Assembly (NCBI GenBank): GCA_021324015.1
Contig: JAJPJX010000178.1
Coordinates: 1 to 58,149, forward strand
Source of the DNA: Solibacteraceae bacterium
GTDB taxonomy: Bacteria; Acidobacteriota; Terriglobia; Bryobacterales; Bryobacteraceae
Length of the DNA stretch: 58,149 nucleotides
Reading direction: 5' to 3'
Within the stretch, counting starts at the first letter, position 1; the number at the start of each line of letters is the position of its first letter. Of the stretch, positions 32,232-40,680 are shown piece after piece. The notes below the pieces were generated by a model. That model was not told the DNA's origin. It saw only the letters and a program-made list of their open reading frames with translations, and made no database searches. A program made the translations under genes and the position numbers.

Positions 32232-32414
32232 TCGTGTCCGGAACCCAGATGGCCGCGTGGTGTTCCTTGTTGAACTGCCCTTCGTCAGCCAAGTAGCGTT
32301 CCGGGGGACGGGCAATGCGGAACATGGGCACCCGTTGTCACGTTGCCGTCTCTAACGCCCGAACCGTGGATGGTCCGGCTGCCGCTCCCTTTGGGCGCAG
32401 CTCGGCACGCGCGG

Positions 32415-33533
32415 CTACGCGTCGAACTTGTAGAGCGCCTGGGCGACAGGAACTCCGCGCACTTCGATGCGGTTGAGGTCGGTGGTGCCGACGCCGTGGC
32501 CTTCGGCCAACAGCAGGGTGTTGTCGCAGGTCTGGAACGGGCGGGTGCCGCGCGTGGCGCGGGGATCGTAGCCCATGACGGCGGCGGCCACCGCGTCGGT
32601 GCACACCGGGTTCGTGCCGGCGATCATCACGCCGGGCTGGACCAGCCGCAGGCCGCGGATCCAGGGGCCTTCGCCGCCGGCCACCGACTCGATGCCGTCG
32701 ATGATGGCCAGGTCCACGGGACGGGCGGCCACCAGGTCCGCCACGATGTGCGGCACGCGATAGCCGGGATCGTGGTTGGTGTCCGGGTGCAGCTCCTGCG
32801 GCGCGCTCTTGGGGGGCTGGCGCTTGCCGGCGTGGAAGGTCGCCCCGCGGCCGGACTGAGGCTTCTCGTTGGGTTCGTCCGTACCGGCGTCGTCTCCGTA
32901 AATGGAAGCCGGGCTGTTGCCGAAGCAGTTTTTGAGCGACAGCGTGATGCCGCAGGTGGCGTGGTTCTTGAGCTTGGCCAGGCTGACGAAGACGTCGGTA
33001 TCCTCGAAGGCGTGGTTCAGGTCGTAGGCGGGATACATGTAGCCGCCGCCGGGCACCGTGAAACGGGAGTATTTCTTACCCTTGCCCAGGTTGTTGGTGT
33101 TCTCGAACTCCACGCCCGGCGCGGCGCTGGCCAGTTGCCGCACGTTCCAGCCGGAATCGAGCAGATACTCTTCGAGCGGACCGCTCAACGCCCAGCCGCT
33201 CTCCACAAACCGGATGCGTCTGGCGCCGGCCTTCCCCAGCAGATAGGCGGTGGCCCCGACCACCTTCGGGTGGGTGTAGTGGGTGACGCCCAGCGGCTTG
33301 CCCTGAAAGCGCAGACCGGGGCTGCCCGTCAGGTTCAGCTTGATGGTAACCGTCTTGTTGCGCACCATCCGGTCCAGGCCGCCCAACTGATCGAACATGG
33401 CAGCCAGTTTCGCGGTGACATCCTCGTTGTACGACGCGCACTTGGCGATCGACACGGGGGCCGCAGGAGCATTCGGCGCCGCCTTCATCAGAGGCGCGGC
33501 GCCCATCAGGGCAATCCATTCTCGCCGGGTCAT
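32415..33533 (-). CDS. DUF362 protein with Tat-type signal
   Basis: A 372-residue protein with a twin-arginine-like start (MTRREWIALMGAAPLMKAAP). The body matches DUF362: KTVTIKLNLTGSPGLRF, HPKVVGATAYLLGKAGARRI, DVFVSLAKLKNHATCGITLSLKNCFG and VDLAIIDGIESVAGGEGPW, followed by GTNPVCTDAVAAAVMGYDP. Some DUF362 proteins have added ferredoxin clusters; here there are none, and the few Cys residues are scattered. Biochemical role not established. It begins 4 nt after the glycosidase-like gene ends on the same strand, so they form one transcript. Confidence 0.85.
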   Translation of the reverse strand: MTRREWIALMGAAPLMKAAPNAPAAPVSIAKCASYNEDVTAKLAAMFDQLGGLDRMVRNKTVTIKLNLTGSPGLRFQGKPLGVTHYTHPKVVGATAYLLGKAGARRIRFVESGWALSGPLEEYLLDSGWNVRQLASAAPGVEFENTNNLGKGKKYSRFTVPGGGYMYPAYDLNHAFEDTDVFVSLAKLKNHATCGITLSLKNCFGNSPASIYGDDAGTDEPNEKPQSGRGATFHAGKRQPPKSAPQELHPDTNHDPGYRVPHIVADLVAARPVDLAIIDGIESVAGGEGPWIRGLRLVQPGVMIAGTNPVCTDAVAAAVMGYDPRATRGTRPFQTCDNTLLLAEGHGVGTTDLNRIEVRGVPVAQALYKFDA

Positions 33534-33537
33534 AGAG

Positions 33538-34932
33538 TTAGTCCAATTCTAACGTGGCGCAGACCGAAACAGCATCGATATCCACGCCGGAGCCCTCTTC
33601 GGTTTTGTACAGTTCCAAGTCCTTCCGCACGCCTTCCGGAGTAATCAGGCGGGCATGATGGTACTCGCTTAACATATGGACGGTGACATTCTCGATCGGG
33701 TAACCGGAGTAATTAATTAAATGCACCACCACCTGCTTGCCGTCCGGGCTGGATTCCAGGAAGGAGAGCATGGAGGCGACATTGAACAGGCGGGCGCCCA
33801 GATTCTTGCGGCCGATCATGGACTGCACGTCGTGCCAGATGTCGTTCAGGCGGTCCAGCTCGGCCTTATCCAGCGTGATGGAGTTCCCCGCAACGGAGTC
33901 TTTCCAGCCGGGAGGACCGGAGAGCAGCGTGCCGCCGCCGCGGGTGAAGGATTGCAGCACGGCGCGCTGTGCGGGCGTGAGCGCCTGCGGGTCCACGTCC
34001 ACGGCCATGCTGGCGCCCTTCAGGGAATCCTGGGAAAGCAGGGCCAGCGGCACGGGGCGCACGGGAGTGTGCTTGGCGGCGATCATATCGATGATGCCGC
34101 CGGAAAGCAGGCCGCCGTTCTTGGGATCCTGCACTACGGCCAACTGGCCGTAAGGGCTCCAGGAGCGCCAGTCGCGGTGATCCTCGAAGTATTTCAGATA
34201 TTGGCCGATGCGCTGCCAGTCCTGGCGGGCGGCGGCGTCCCCGTGCTGGAGGCGATTGGCGAAATCCTGGTCCAGGGCCACGATCCAGCGGGCGCCGTAG
34301 ACTTCAGCGTCGCTAATCACCTGGAGGTAGCGCTGCCCGGTGACGATGGTCCGTTCGGGCGGCAGATTGCCGATCCAGATGGCGGGGCTACCCCAGACGC
34401 GCACGGAGCGGATGAATCCCGAGTTGGTGTCGATCCAGGGATTGCCGGAGGGCGCGGCCTTGGCCTCTCCGTTTTCGGCCACCTGGATGCCGGGCCAGAC
34501 GCCCTGGTAGGTGCCCACGATGGGGTCCGGGCCGCCCAACTTCATCTTGTTGCGGGCAGTGAGCTGCACCACCACGGCGTGGCTGCCGGCCAACAGGTCC
34601 TTGACCCGTTCGGCGGCGGCGTCCGGGAAGTCTCCTTCCAGCACGACGCCCTGAAGTTTGGCCTGGACTGCCTGGCGGGCGGCCTCGGCGGGATCCACTC
34701 CGGGCGTCAGCACGGCCAGGGTGGCGATGCCGCGTTCAGCGGCCTTCTGCACAAAGGCCGGGTTGTAGGATTTCAGAAGAAGACAATTGATCGGGCTGCC
34801 GGCCAGAAGATCCAGGGTGCTGGGATCGGTCCAATGCCAGCGCGCCGGTACCCACTGAGCCGGGGGAACGGCGCCCAGCAAGGACCCCATGACGAAGAAA
34901 GGTGCTACCCAGCGCAAACGGGACAGCTCCAT
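33538..34932 (-). CDS. Exported protein resembling a glycosyl-hydrolase scaffold, function unknown
   Basis: A 464-residue protein with a signal peptide (LRWVAPFFVMGSLLGAVPP). The first part alternates strands and helices as in a TIM barrel (INCLLLKSYNPAFVQKAAERG, LQGVVLEGDFPD, ARWIVALDQDFANRL). The second part (YGQLAVVQDPKNGGLLSGGI, LTPAQRAVLQSFTRGGGTLL) resembles the Rossmann-like trimerisation domain of beta-galactosidases, and a C-terminal segment carries VVVHLINYSGYPIENV, typical of hypothetical glycosidase end domains. Catalytic residues are not evident. A TAAAAT box ends exactly 6 nt before ATG 34932. Lies between the PLP enzyme and DUF362 genes. Confidence 0.7.
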   Translation of the reverse strand: MELSRLRWVAPFFVMGSLLGAVPPAQWVPARWHWTDPSTLDLLAGSPINCLLLKSYNPAFVQKAAERGIATLAVLTPGVDPAEAARQAVQAKLQGVVLEGDFPDAAAERVKDLLAGSHAVVVQLTARNKMKLGGPDPIVGTYQGVWPGIQVAENGEAKAAPSGNPWIDTNSGFIRSVRVWGSPAIWIGNLPPERTIVTGQRYLQVISDAEVYGARWIVALDQDFANRLQHGDAAARQDWQRIGQYLKYFEDHRDWRSWSPYGQLAVVQDPKNGGLLSGGIIDMIAAKHTPVRPVPLALLSQDSLKGASMAVDVDPQALTPAQRAVLQSFTRGGGTLLSGPPGWKDSVAGNSITLDKAELDRLNDIWHDVQSMIGRKNLGARLFNVASMLSFLESSPDGKQVVVHLINYSGYPIENVTVHMLSEYHHARLITPEGVRKDLELYKTEEGSGVDIDAVSVCATLELD

Positions 34933-34938
34933 CTCTCT

Positions 34939-34944
34939 ATTTTA
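34939..34944 (-). promoter_or_regulatory. -10 box (TAAAAT), leaderless arrangement
   Basis: TAAAAT, 6-nt gap (AGAGAG), then ATG at 34932. The purine gap could double as a poor ribosome-binding site but is too close to the start for that. Confidence 0.45.
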
Positions 34945-34966
34945 GGCCGATTTCGGACCCTTCCGG

Positions 34967-36160
34967 TCAGGCGGATTTCAGGATTTCCCCCAGGCGGCGG
35001 GCGACAACGCGCTCTTCGCCCGGCTGGAGCATCCAGACGCCGAGTTCCACGCAATCCGGGGGACTGGAGCGCACCTCGATGGAAGGCTCGCCCTCGCGCA
35101 GGCGACGGATGGCGTCCCGGGGGCTGAGCCGCACGGCGGACTCATCCCAGCGCACGCGCAGGTGCGGCACGCGGTAGGTGACCTCGGGGACGAACATCTC
35201 GGCGCGGACGCCGGGGATGCCCGAGAGCTGGCCGGCAATCCACTGGACGCGCGCTTCGTATTCGCGCCATTCCGACTGTTGGTCCACGCGGAAGATGCGC
35301 TCGACCGCCACCATCATGCCCAGCAGTTCTTCCTTGTTCACCTTCTGGCCGCGGCCGATGGCGTCGCTGTTGGGCGAACCGTTGAGGCGGGCGGCCTGAA
35401 TCAGGTCCCTGCGCCCCAGGAGCAGGCCGGCGCTCTGAGGGCCGCGCAGGCCCTTGCCGCCGGAGAAGGCCACCAGGTCGAAGCCCATGCGGAGATATTT
35501 GGAAAGATTCTCCGCCGGAGGTGCATCGCCGGCGCAGTCGTTGAACGTGGGCACGCCGTGTTTGCGGCCCAACTCCACGAATTCGGCGTCCGGAATTTTC
35601 CCCACGCTGTTGTGCCGATTGTAGAAGAGCATCATAGCAGTGCGAGAGCCGAGAGCCTGCTCCAGCTCTTCCTTGGTTTCGACCTCCACGAAGCGGGTGC
35701 CGCAGTTGCGCACGGCGTGGTCATAGCCGTAGCGGTGGGATTTCTGGATGACCACCTCGTTCTTCAGGCCGGAGGTGTCCGGCAGGCGGTGGATGCGCTC
35801 GCGGTCCGCGCCGGTGAGGCAGGCCGCGGTGCCCAGAGTGAGGGCGGAGGCAGCGCCGGCCGTGACCATGGCGGCTTCGGCGCCCGTGAGCGCGGCGATG
35901 CGCCGGCCCACCGCGTCGTGCAGATCCTCCAGGCGCACGTAACGGCGGGAGGCGTAGTCCATGGCGGCGACCACTTCCGGCGCCATCAGCGAGCCGGTCA
36001 GGGTGGTGTAGGGCTCGCCCGCGTTGACAAAGGGGCGGACGCCCAACTCCTGAAAATAATCGCGTGCGGCGGCGTCTGTGGCCGCTCGGCCGGGAGACAG
36101 GAACGCTCCCAAAACGGGCAGGCTCGAGAGAGCCTGCAAAAATCCTCTACGGTTCGGCAT
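34967..36160 (-). CDS. Tat-exported SelA/DgaE-like PLP-dependent enzyme
   Basis: A 397-residue fold-type I PLP enzyme with a Tat signal (MPNRRGFLQALSSLPVLGAF). The core has GVRPFVNAGEPYTTLTGSLM, TGAEAAMVTAGAASALTLGT, FNDCAGDAPPAENL and the cofactor Lys in AFSGGKGLRGPQSAGLLLG. This pattern is the SelA-like group that includes D-glucosaminate-6-phosphate ammonia lyase and amino acid or sugar-acid lyases. It should not be taken as selenocysteine synthase: the export signal and size argue against that. ATG 36160 begins the signal and has a GGGAGGGG site; a TACACT box (36194-36199) may be its promoter. Probably acts in the periplasm on an unknown substrate. Confidence 0.83.
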   Translation of the reverse strand: MPNRRGFLQALSSLPVLGAFLSPGRAATDAAARDYFQELGVRPFVNAGEPYTTLTGSLMAPEVVAAMDYASRRYVRLEDLHDAVGRRIAALTGAEAAMVTAGAASALTLGTAACLTGADRERIHRLPDTSGLKNEVVIQKSHRYGYDHAVRNCGTRFVEVETKEELEQALGSRTAMMLFYNRHNSVGKIPDAEFVELGRKHGVPTFNDCAGDAPPAENLSKYLRMGFDLVAFSGGKGLRGPQSAGLLLGRRDLIQAARLNGSPNSDAIGRGQKVNKEELLGMMVAVERIFRVDQQSEWREYEARVQWIAGQLSGIPGVRAEMFVPEVTYRVPHLRVRWDESAVRLSPRDAIRRLREGEPSIEVRSSPPDCVELGVWMLQPGEERVVARRLGEILKSA

Positions 36161-36353
36161 GCCGCGCCCCTCCCCGGCGGCGGTTTCCTCATTAGTGTAA
36201 TCCGATCGCATTCAGACGGGGGTACCCGGAATTCGTCGGGAAAAGTTGCGAAAAGTCCCACGCTTTCGGATGTACGGGCCAGCGGGAAGGCGGAAATACG
36301 GGCAATTTCACCGCGGCGCGGATTTGGCCGTCCTCTTGCGAGACGAGTGGCCC

Positions 36354-36365
36354 GTACTTTAGTAC
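36354..36365. promoter_or_regulatory. Palindrome GTACT-TT-AGTAC
   Basis: Perfect 5-bp arms with a 2-bp centre, 17 bp before the ATG at 36383. TACTTT within it could be a -10 box. The other 160 bp of this divergent gap show no clear feature. Confidence 0.35.
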
Positions 36366-36382
36366 CAGGAAGGGGGTCTCCC

Positions 36383-36664
36383 ATGGCACTGGACTTGAGA
36401 AAGATCGACGAGCGCATTCAGAAGCTCCAGGAGATCCGGAGGATCGCCGCGGATCCCGAGATGGTGAAGCTGCTGTGCGAGTTTCTGACCACGGAGCAGG
36501 GCGCGGCAGCCGTCACGGCGGCGGCTCCACCCGCGGCCGCGGAGCTGCCGGTCCCCGAACCGCAGCCCGACGAAGTGAGCGAATTTGTGAAAGGAGTGCT
36601 GGAAGAAAAGGATTCCGCGCGCTCCAACGGCCCTCTGCTCAACTGGAAATCCGGCCGCCTGTGA
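36383..36664 (+). CDS. Small acidic protein of unknown function
   Basis: A 93-residue cytosolic protein. MALDLRKIDERIQKLQEIRR and the next 20 residues form a charged helix that could be a coiled coil; then a Pro/Ala linker (AAPPAAAELPVPEPQPDE) and a short helix EFVKGVLEEKD. No family recognised. It is followed after 30 nt by the ExeA-like ATPase, so it may be a small partner of that ATPase and the JAB-TonB protein. An AGGGGG stretch precedes the ATG. Confidence 0.65.
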   Translation: MALDLRKIDERIQKLQEIRRIAADPEMVKLLCEFLTTEQGAAAVTAAAPPAAAELPVPEPQPDEVSEFVKGVLEEKDSARSNGPLLNWKSGRL

Positions 36665-36694
36665 TCCCCGGCGGCGGCCTGCCGGAGGTTCATC

Positions 36695-37558
36695 ATGTAT
36701 AACCAGTTCTTCGGCTTGCGCGAAGATCCGTTTAACCTGACCCCGGACTCGCGGTTTCTGTACCTAACCTGGGCACAGCGGCGGGCGCTGGCGGGGCTGA
36801 CCTACGCGTTGCTGAGCCGCAAGCGGTGCGTGGTGCTGACCGGGGACGTGGGCACCGGCAAAACCACGCTGATCGCGGCGGCGCTGCGCTGCCTGCCCGC
36901 CGACCGCGTGCGGTTCAGCGTGATCGCCAACCCGACGCTCACGCCCGAGGAACTGCTGGAGTCCGCGCTGCTGGGCTTCGGCGTGACCGAGATCCCGTCC
37001 AGCAAGCCGCAGCGCTGGACGGCTCTGGAGCGTGCCGTAGCCCAGGAAGAGGCGCAGGGGCGAGTGCCGGCCGTGGTCATCGACGAAGCTCAGAAGCTGT
37101 CGCTGGAGGCGCTCGAGGAGGTGCGGCTGTTGGGGAACCTGGAGGCCATGCAGGTGGTGCTGGCGGGACAGAAGGAGTTTCACCGGCTGCTGGCGCGGAA
37201 AGAGGCGCAGCCCTTCAAGCAGCGCATCGCGCTGCGGCTGACCACCGATCCGCTCTCGGCCGAGGAGGTGGGGGAGTACATCTCGCATCGCTGGACCAAA
37301 GCGGGAGGCACGCCGCCAGGACCTTTCGAGCCGCAGGCCGTGCGCACCATCGTGCTCTACTCGGGAGGAATCCCGCGGCTGATCAACGTGATCTGCGACA
37401 ACGCGCTGATGACGGCATGCGCGGAGCAGACCGCCAGGGTGGAGGAGCGGCACATCCGTCAGGCGGCGGCCAGCCTGGACCTCTCCGGGCCGTACGAGGC
37501 CGCGGAGGACGCCGAATTCGAGACCGGGAACCACAAGGGCGTCCTTTCGTTGCGTTAG
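36695..37558 (+). CDS. ExeA/GspA-like AAA ATPase
   Basis: A 287-residue AAA protein beginning MYNQFFGLREDPFNLTPDSR, the typical opening of the ExeA/GspA and TniB-like group. Walker A is LTGDVGTGKTTLI, Walker B is AVVIDEAQKLS, and LVLAG-type sensor is VVLAGQKEFHRLL; the end contains IPRLINVICDNALMTA. Unlike ExeA of type II secretion it has no C-terminal membrane helix or peptidoglycan-binding domain. It is encoded directly before a single-span JAB-TonB protein (14 nt gap). ExeA-type ATPases often assist assembly or transport at the envelope, and this pairing suggests the TonB-like protein supplies the membrane anchor. That is inference. Confidence 0.85.
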   Translation: MYNQFFGLREDPFNLTPDSRFLYLTWAQRRALAGLTYALLSRKRCVVLTGDVGTGKTTLIAAALRCLPADRVRFSVIANPTLTPEELLESALLGFGVTEIPSSKPQRWTALERAVAQEEAQGRVPAVVIDEAQKLSLEALEEVRLLGNLEAMQVVLAGQKEFHRLLARKEAQPFKQRIALRLTTDPLSAEEVGEYISHRWTKAGGTPPGPFEPQAVRTIVLYSGGIPRLINVICDNALMTACAEQTARVEERHIRQAAASLDLSGPYEAAEDAEFETGNHKGVLSLR

Positions 37559-37572
37559 CCGGGGGTTTTGCG

Positions 37573-38865
37573 ATGCCTACCGCGGATGAGGTATTCACCT
37601 GGACCTTTCCCGGCGCGCCGGTGGCCATTCGTCTCCCGCTGGACGTGGTGGCGAGTTTGGCCGAGGCGACGTCCGAAGCGGACTGCGCGGGCGGCGTGTT
37701 GCTGGGCAGGACGGCCGCCGATGGCGCAATCGAGGTGACCGGGTGCCACGCGGTACCGGAGGAAAACGGCGACCTGCACCGGGAGATCGTGCGGGCCGGC
37801 GAGCGCCGCGGCAAGACCGAGACGCAGGTGCTGGGCTTTTACCGGACACACGCCCGCGGCCGTCTGGCCCTGGACGCCAGAGACCTGGAGATTATCGAAG
37901 GATCGTTTCGCGGCCGGGAGCACGTGTTCCTGCTCGCCAGAGCGGACGGCAGCGGTCCGGCGACGGCGGGCTTTTTCTTTTGGGACGGGGACCGGATCCA
38001 TTCCGACCACTGCTTTCTGGAGTTCCCGCTGGATCCGGCGGCGCTGCCGGCGGAAAAGAGGGAGCGGGAAACACCGCCGGCATCCCCGGCGGCGCGGCGC
38101 CATCGCAGGTGGCTGGCGGTGGCGGCAGTGGGAGTCGCGGCGCTCGCGGGAACAGCCGGTCTGGTAACCTGGCACCGGGAGACTGCCGCGGCCGAGCCGG
38201 CGGAGCGGCCAGGGCAGGGCGCGGCCATGCAGCCGCCTGCCGCGCCGGCTAACATCCCCAGGCCGGAGCCCGCGGTGAGTACGGCGCAGCCGGTTTCCGC
38301 GCCGTGGCTGCCCGAGAATCCGCCGCGTGCCGTGATGCAGACTGCCGCGAGCCAGCCGCCGCCCGTGCGGAAGATGGCGCCGCTGCCCGTGCAGCAGCCC
38401 GCGCCGGCCGCGGTTCCACTGCCGGCGCCGCCTGTGATCGCGGCCTCCGTGAACCTGCCGGTTCACCCGCCGCCGGCGGCACCCATTCCCGCTCCGCCGC
38501 AACCGGCCGAGACCGCGCCACGCGCCGCCGCACCCGCGGCTTTGCCCACGACAAGCGGCGGAAGCGACGTCACGCCGGCGGTGGTTGAGGCCCGGCCGGT
38601 GCGGCAGGTGCAACCGGTAGTCCCACAGAATGCCCTGCAAACGCTCTCCCGGGAGATGGTGGTGCGGATCCGCCTGCGCCTGGATGCTTCCGGCAACGTC
38701 CTGGACGCCACGCCGGAACCGGTTGCGGGGACGTTCGCGCGGTACTTCGCGGGACTGGCCACGGCCGCGGCGCGGCGCTGGAAGTTCGAACCGGCCCACG
38801 TGGGAGCGCACAACGTGCCGAGCGAAACGGTGGTGGAATTTCGTTTCCGGCCGTCGCGGCAGTAA
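37573..38865 (+). CDS. Degenerate JAB/MPN domain - membrane helix - Pro-rich - TonB C-terminal domain fusion
   Basis: A 430-residue protein. Residues 1-150 resemble the JAB/MPN fold (SEADCAGGVLLGR, then QVLGFYRTHARGRLALDARDLEII). At the JAMM signature H-x-H-x10-D the first His is Arg91, His93 and Asp104 remain, so metal catalysis is unlikely. One membrane helix follows (WLAVAAVGVAALAGTAGLVTW, about 178-198), then about 120 residues rich in Pro and Ala, and a C-terminal TonB domain (MVVRIRLRLDASGNVLDATPEPVAG, ARRWKFEPAH). So the JAB part is cytosolic and the TonB part periplasmic. The layout is unusual, because TonB usually has no large cytosolic domain. ATG 37573 follows the ATPase gene by 14 nt; exbB/exbD are not nearby. 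Confidence 0.8.
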   Translation: MPTADEVFTWTFPGAPVAIRLPLDVVASLAEATSEADCAGGVLLGRTAADGAIEVTGCHAVPEENGDLHREIVRAGERRGKTETQVLGFYRTHARGRLALDARDLEIIEGSFRGREHVFLLARADGSGPATAGFFFWDGDRIHSDHCFLEFPLDPAALPAEKRERETPPASPAARRHRRWLAVAAVGVAALAGTAGLVTWHRETAAAEPAERPGQGAAMQPPAAPANIPRPEPAVSTAQPVSAPWLPENPPRAVMQTAASQPPPVRKMAPLPVQQPAPAAVPLPAPPVIAASVNLPVHPPPAAPIPAPPQPAETAPRAAAPAALPTTSGGSDVTPAVVEARPVRQVQPVVPQNALQTLSREMVVRIRLRLDASGNVLDATPEPVAGTFARYFAGLATAAARRWKFEPAHVGAHNVPSETVVEFRFRPSRQ

Positions 38866-38881
38866 GGGTGCGCGCGCCCTC

Positions 38882-39901
38882 TCAGGCGGCTTTGATTTCG
38901 GTCCAGAGGCGGTCCCGGAGCTTCTGGGCGGCGGCGGGGAGGGCCGCGGGCCAGATGCCGCGCTGGAAGATTTCGGGCGGCGGGTAGAGCGTAGGATTAT
39001 CGCGAATGGAAGCCGGCAGCAGCGCCTGGGCCGCGGCGTTGGCCGTGGCGGTCCTGGTGGTTTCGGCGATGGTGGCGGAGACGCGGGGGCGCAGCAGGTA
39101 GTCGATGAAGCGGTGCGCCAGCGCCTGGCGGCGGCTTTCGCGCAGAATCACGGCGTTGTCCAGATAGAGCGGAAAGCCCTCGGCGGGATAGGCGAAAGCG
39201 AGGCGCGGGGAGGCGTCGATGGCCTGCTGCGCGGTGGTGGACCACATCTGGGCCACCAGCACGTCTCCGGCGACCAACTGGTCGCGCACTTCCGCATTCA
39301 GGTAGGCCCGCAGCAGGGGCTTCTGCCGGATGGCCTCGCGCGCAGCGCGGCGCAATTCGTCCGGGTCGGTGGAGCTGAATGGCAGCGCGAGTTTGCGCAG
39401 GCAGGCGCCCAGCACGTCTTCGGGATCGTCCAGCATGGTGAGGCGGCCTTTGAGGCGCGGATCCCACAGGTTCGCCCAAGCGGCGGGGGCGGGCGAGACG
39501 CCGCGGCTGTAGGCGATACCGGTGGCGTTCCACATGTACGGTACGCTCCATTCGAGGCCGGGGTCCCAGGAAGGCGAGCGGAAGCGCGCGTCAAGATTCG
39601 CCAGGTTGGGGAGCCAGGCGTGCCGCAGGGGGGCGAGCAGGCCGTAGTGCCGCATGGGCGGAATGCGGTTGTGCGTGGGGAAGACCACGTCCCAGCCGGA
39701 ATTGCCGCTCAGGACTTTGGCCAGCATCTCTTCGTTGCTCTCGTAGGTGGCGTAGCGCACGCGCACGCCGAACTCGGCCTCGAAAGCGGGGATGGTTTCG
39801 GGAGCGATGTAGTTGGACCAGTTGTAGACGTTGAGGCGGGGCCGGGAGGGACCGCAGGCGGCCAGCACGCCCAGGCCCGCCAGGAATACCCGGCGGTTCA
39901 C
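38882..39901 (-). CDS. potD: Spermidine/putrescine ABC transporter, substrate-binding protein
   Basis: A 339-residue periplasmic binding protein with a lipoprotein-like signal (RRVFLAGLGVLAACGPS). The opening LNVYNWSNYIAPETIPAFEAEF is the classic PotD/PotF start. Further matches are GWDVVFPTHNRIPPMRHYGLLAPL, WSVPYMWNATGIAYS, DPEDVLGACLRKL and YPAEGFPLYLDNAVILRES. It begins with GTG at 39901, overlapping the potC stop (GTGA). It is last in the overlapping operon potA-potB-potC-potD, whose strict coupling suggests equal expression of subunits. Confidence 0.93.
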   Translation of the reverse strand: MNRRVFLAGLGVLAACGPSRPRLNVYNWSNYIAPETIPAFEAEFGVRVRYATYESNEEMLAKVLSGNSGWDVVFPTHNRIPPMRHYGLLAPLRHAWLPNLANLDARFRSPSWDPGLEWSVPYMWNATGIAYSRGVSPAPAAWANLWDPRLKGRLTMLDDPEDVLGACLRKLALPFSSTDPDELRRAAREAIRQKPLLRAYLNAEVRDQLVAGDVLVAQMWSTTAQQAIDASPRLAFAYPAEGFPLYLDNAVILRESRRQALAHRFIDYLLRPRVSATIAETTRTATANAAAQALLPASIRDNPTLYPPPEIFQRGIWPAALPAAAQKLRDRLWTEIKAA

Positions 39902-40680
39902 GAGAGCTTCTCCGCGGCGTGCGCCAGGCGCTCGGAGACCAGGATCAGCGCGCCAAAGAAGACCACGATCAGGGCGGAGATGGCGTTGATCACGGGGCTG
40001 GCGCCGCGCCGGGCCATGGCGTAAATCACCATGGGGAGGGTCTGCGAATCCACGCCGGCGACCATGCTGGTGATCACGTAGTCGTCGAAGGAGACGGTGA
40101 GAACCAGCAAGGCGCCCGCCGCGATGCCGGGGAGCAGCAGGGGCAGGGTGACTTCGCGAAAGGCCTGCCACTCGGTGGCCCCCAGGTCCATGGCGGCTTC
40201 CTCCAGGGTGGGGCTCAACGTGCGCAGGCGCGCCGCCACCACAATCACCACGTAGGCCAGCGAGAAGGCCACGTGCGCCAGGATAACGGAGTGCAGGCCC
40301 AGCCGCCAGCCGAGCCAGCGGAAGGCCCACTGAAACAGCGCCAGCAGCGAGACACCGGTGACGATTTCCGGCGTGACCAAGGAAAGATACAGCCCCGCGG
40401 AGATGAGCCGCGAGCGGCGTTTCCACAGGGCGTAGGCGCACAGCGTGCCGGCCGCCACGGAGATCAGCGTGGCGGCCAGCGCGATGACGACGCTGTTGGC
40501 GGCGGACTCCATCAGGTCGGGATCGTGGAAGATGGCGCGATACCAGGCGAGCGAAAATCCCTGCCACACGGTGAAGCGCGAGGCATTGAAGCTGAAGACG
40601 GCCAGGGTGAGCAGGGGCAGGTGCAGGAAGAGAAAGACCAGGGCCGCATAAAAGCCCAGGAGGCGGCCACGCGGCTTCAC
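39898..40680 (-). CDS. potC: Polyamine ABC transporter permease
   Basis: A 260-residue permease with six helices. The family motif ATEWQAFREVTLPLLLPGIAAGALL is the EAA loop contacting the ATPase. N-terminal VFLFLHLPLLTLAVFSFNASRF and WQGFSLAWYRAIFHDPDL match PotC. GTG start at 40680 overlaps the potB stop (GTGA). Confidence 0.93.
   Translation of the reverse strand: MKPRGRLLGFYAALVFLFLHLPLLTLAVFSFNASRFTVWQGFSLAWYRAIFHDPDLMESAANSVVIALAATLISVAAGTLCAYALWKRRSRLISAGLYLSLVTPEIVTGVSLLALFQWAFRWLGWRLGLHSVILAHVAFSLAYVVIVVAARLRTLSPTLEEAAMDLGATEWQAFREVTLPLLLPGIAAGALLVLTVSFDDYVITSMVAGVDSQTLPMVIYAMARRGASPVINAISALIVVFFGALILVSERLAHAAEKLS

Noticed and set aside
34967-36160. The PLP enzyme as selenocysteine synthase (selA) serving the nearby selenoprotein
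   Set aside because: It has a Tat export signal and matches the SelA-like lyase group rather than true SelA, so it is unlikely to act on tRNA in the cytosol.
38882-40567. A 561-codon version of potD
   Set aside because: The N-terminal 220 codons overlap potC in another frame; the signal sequence begins at GTG 39901.
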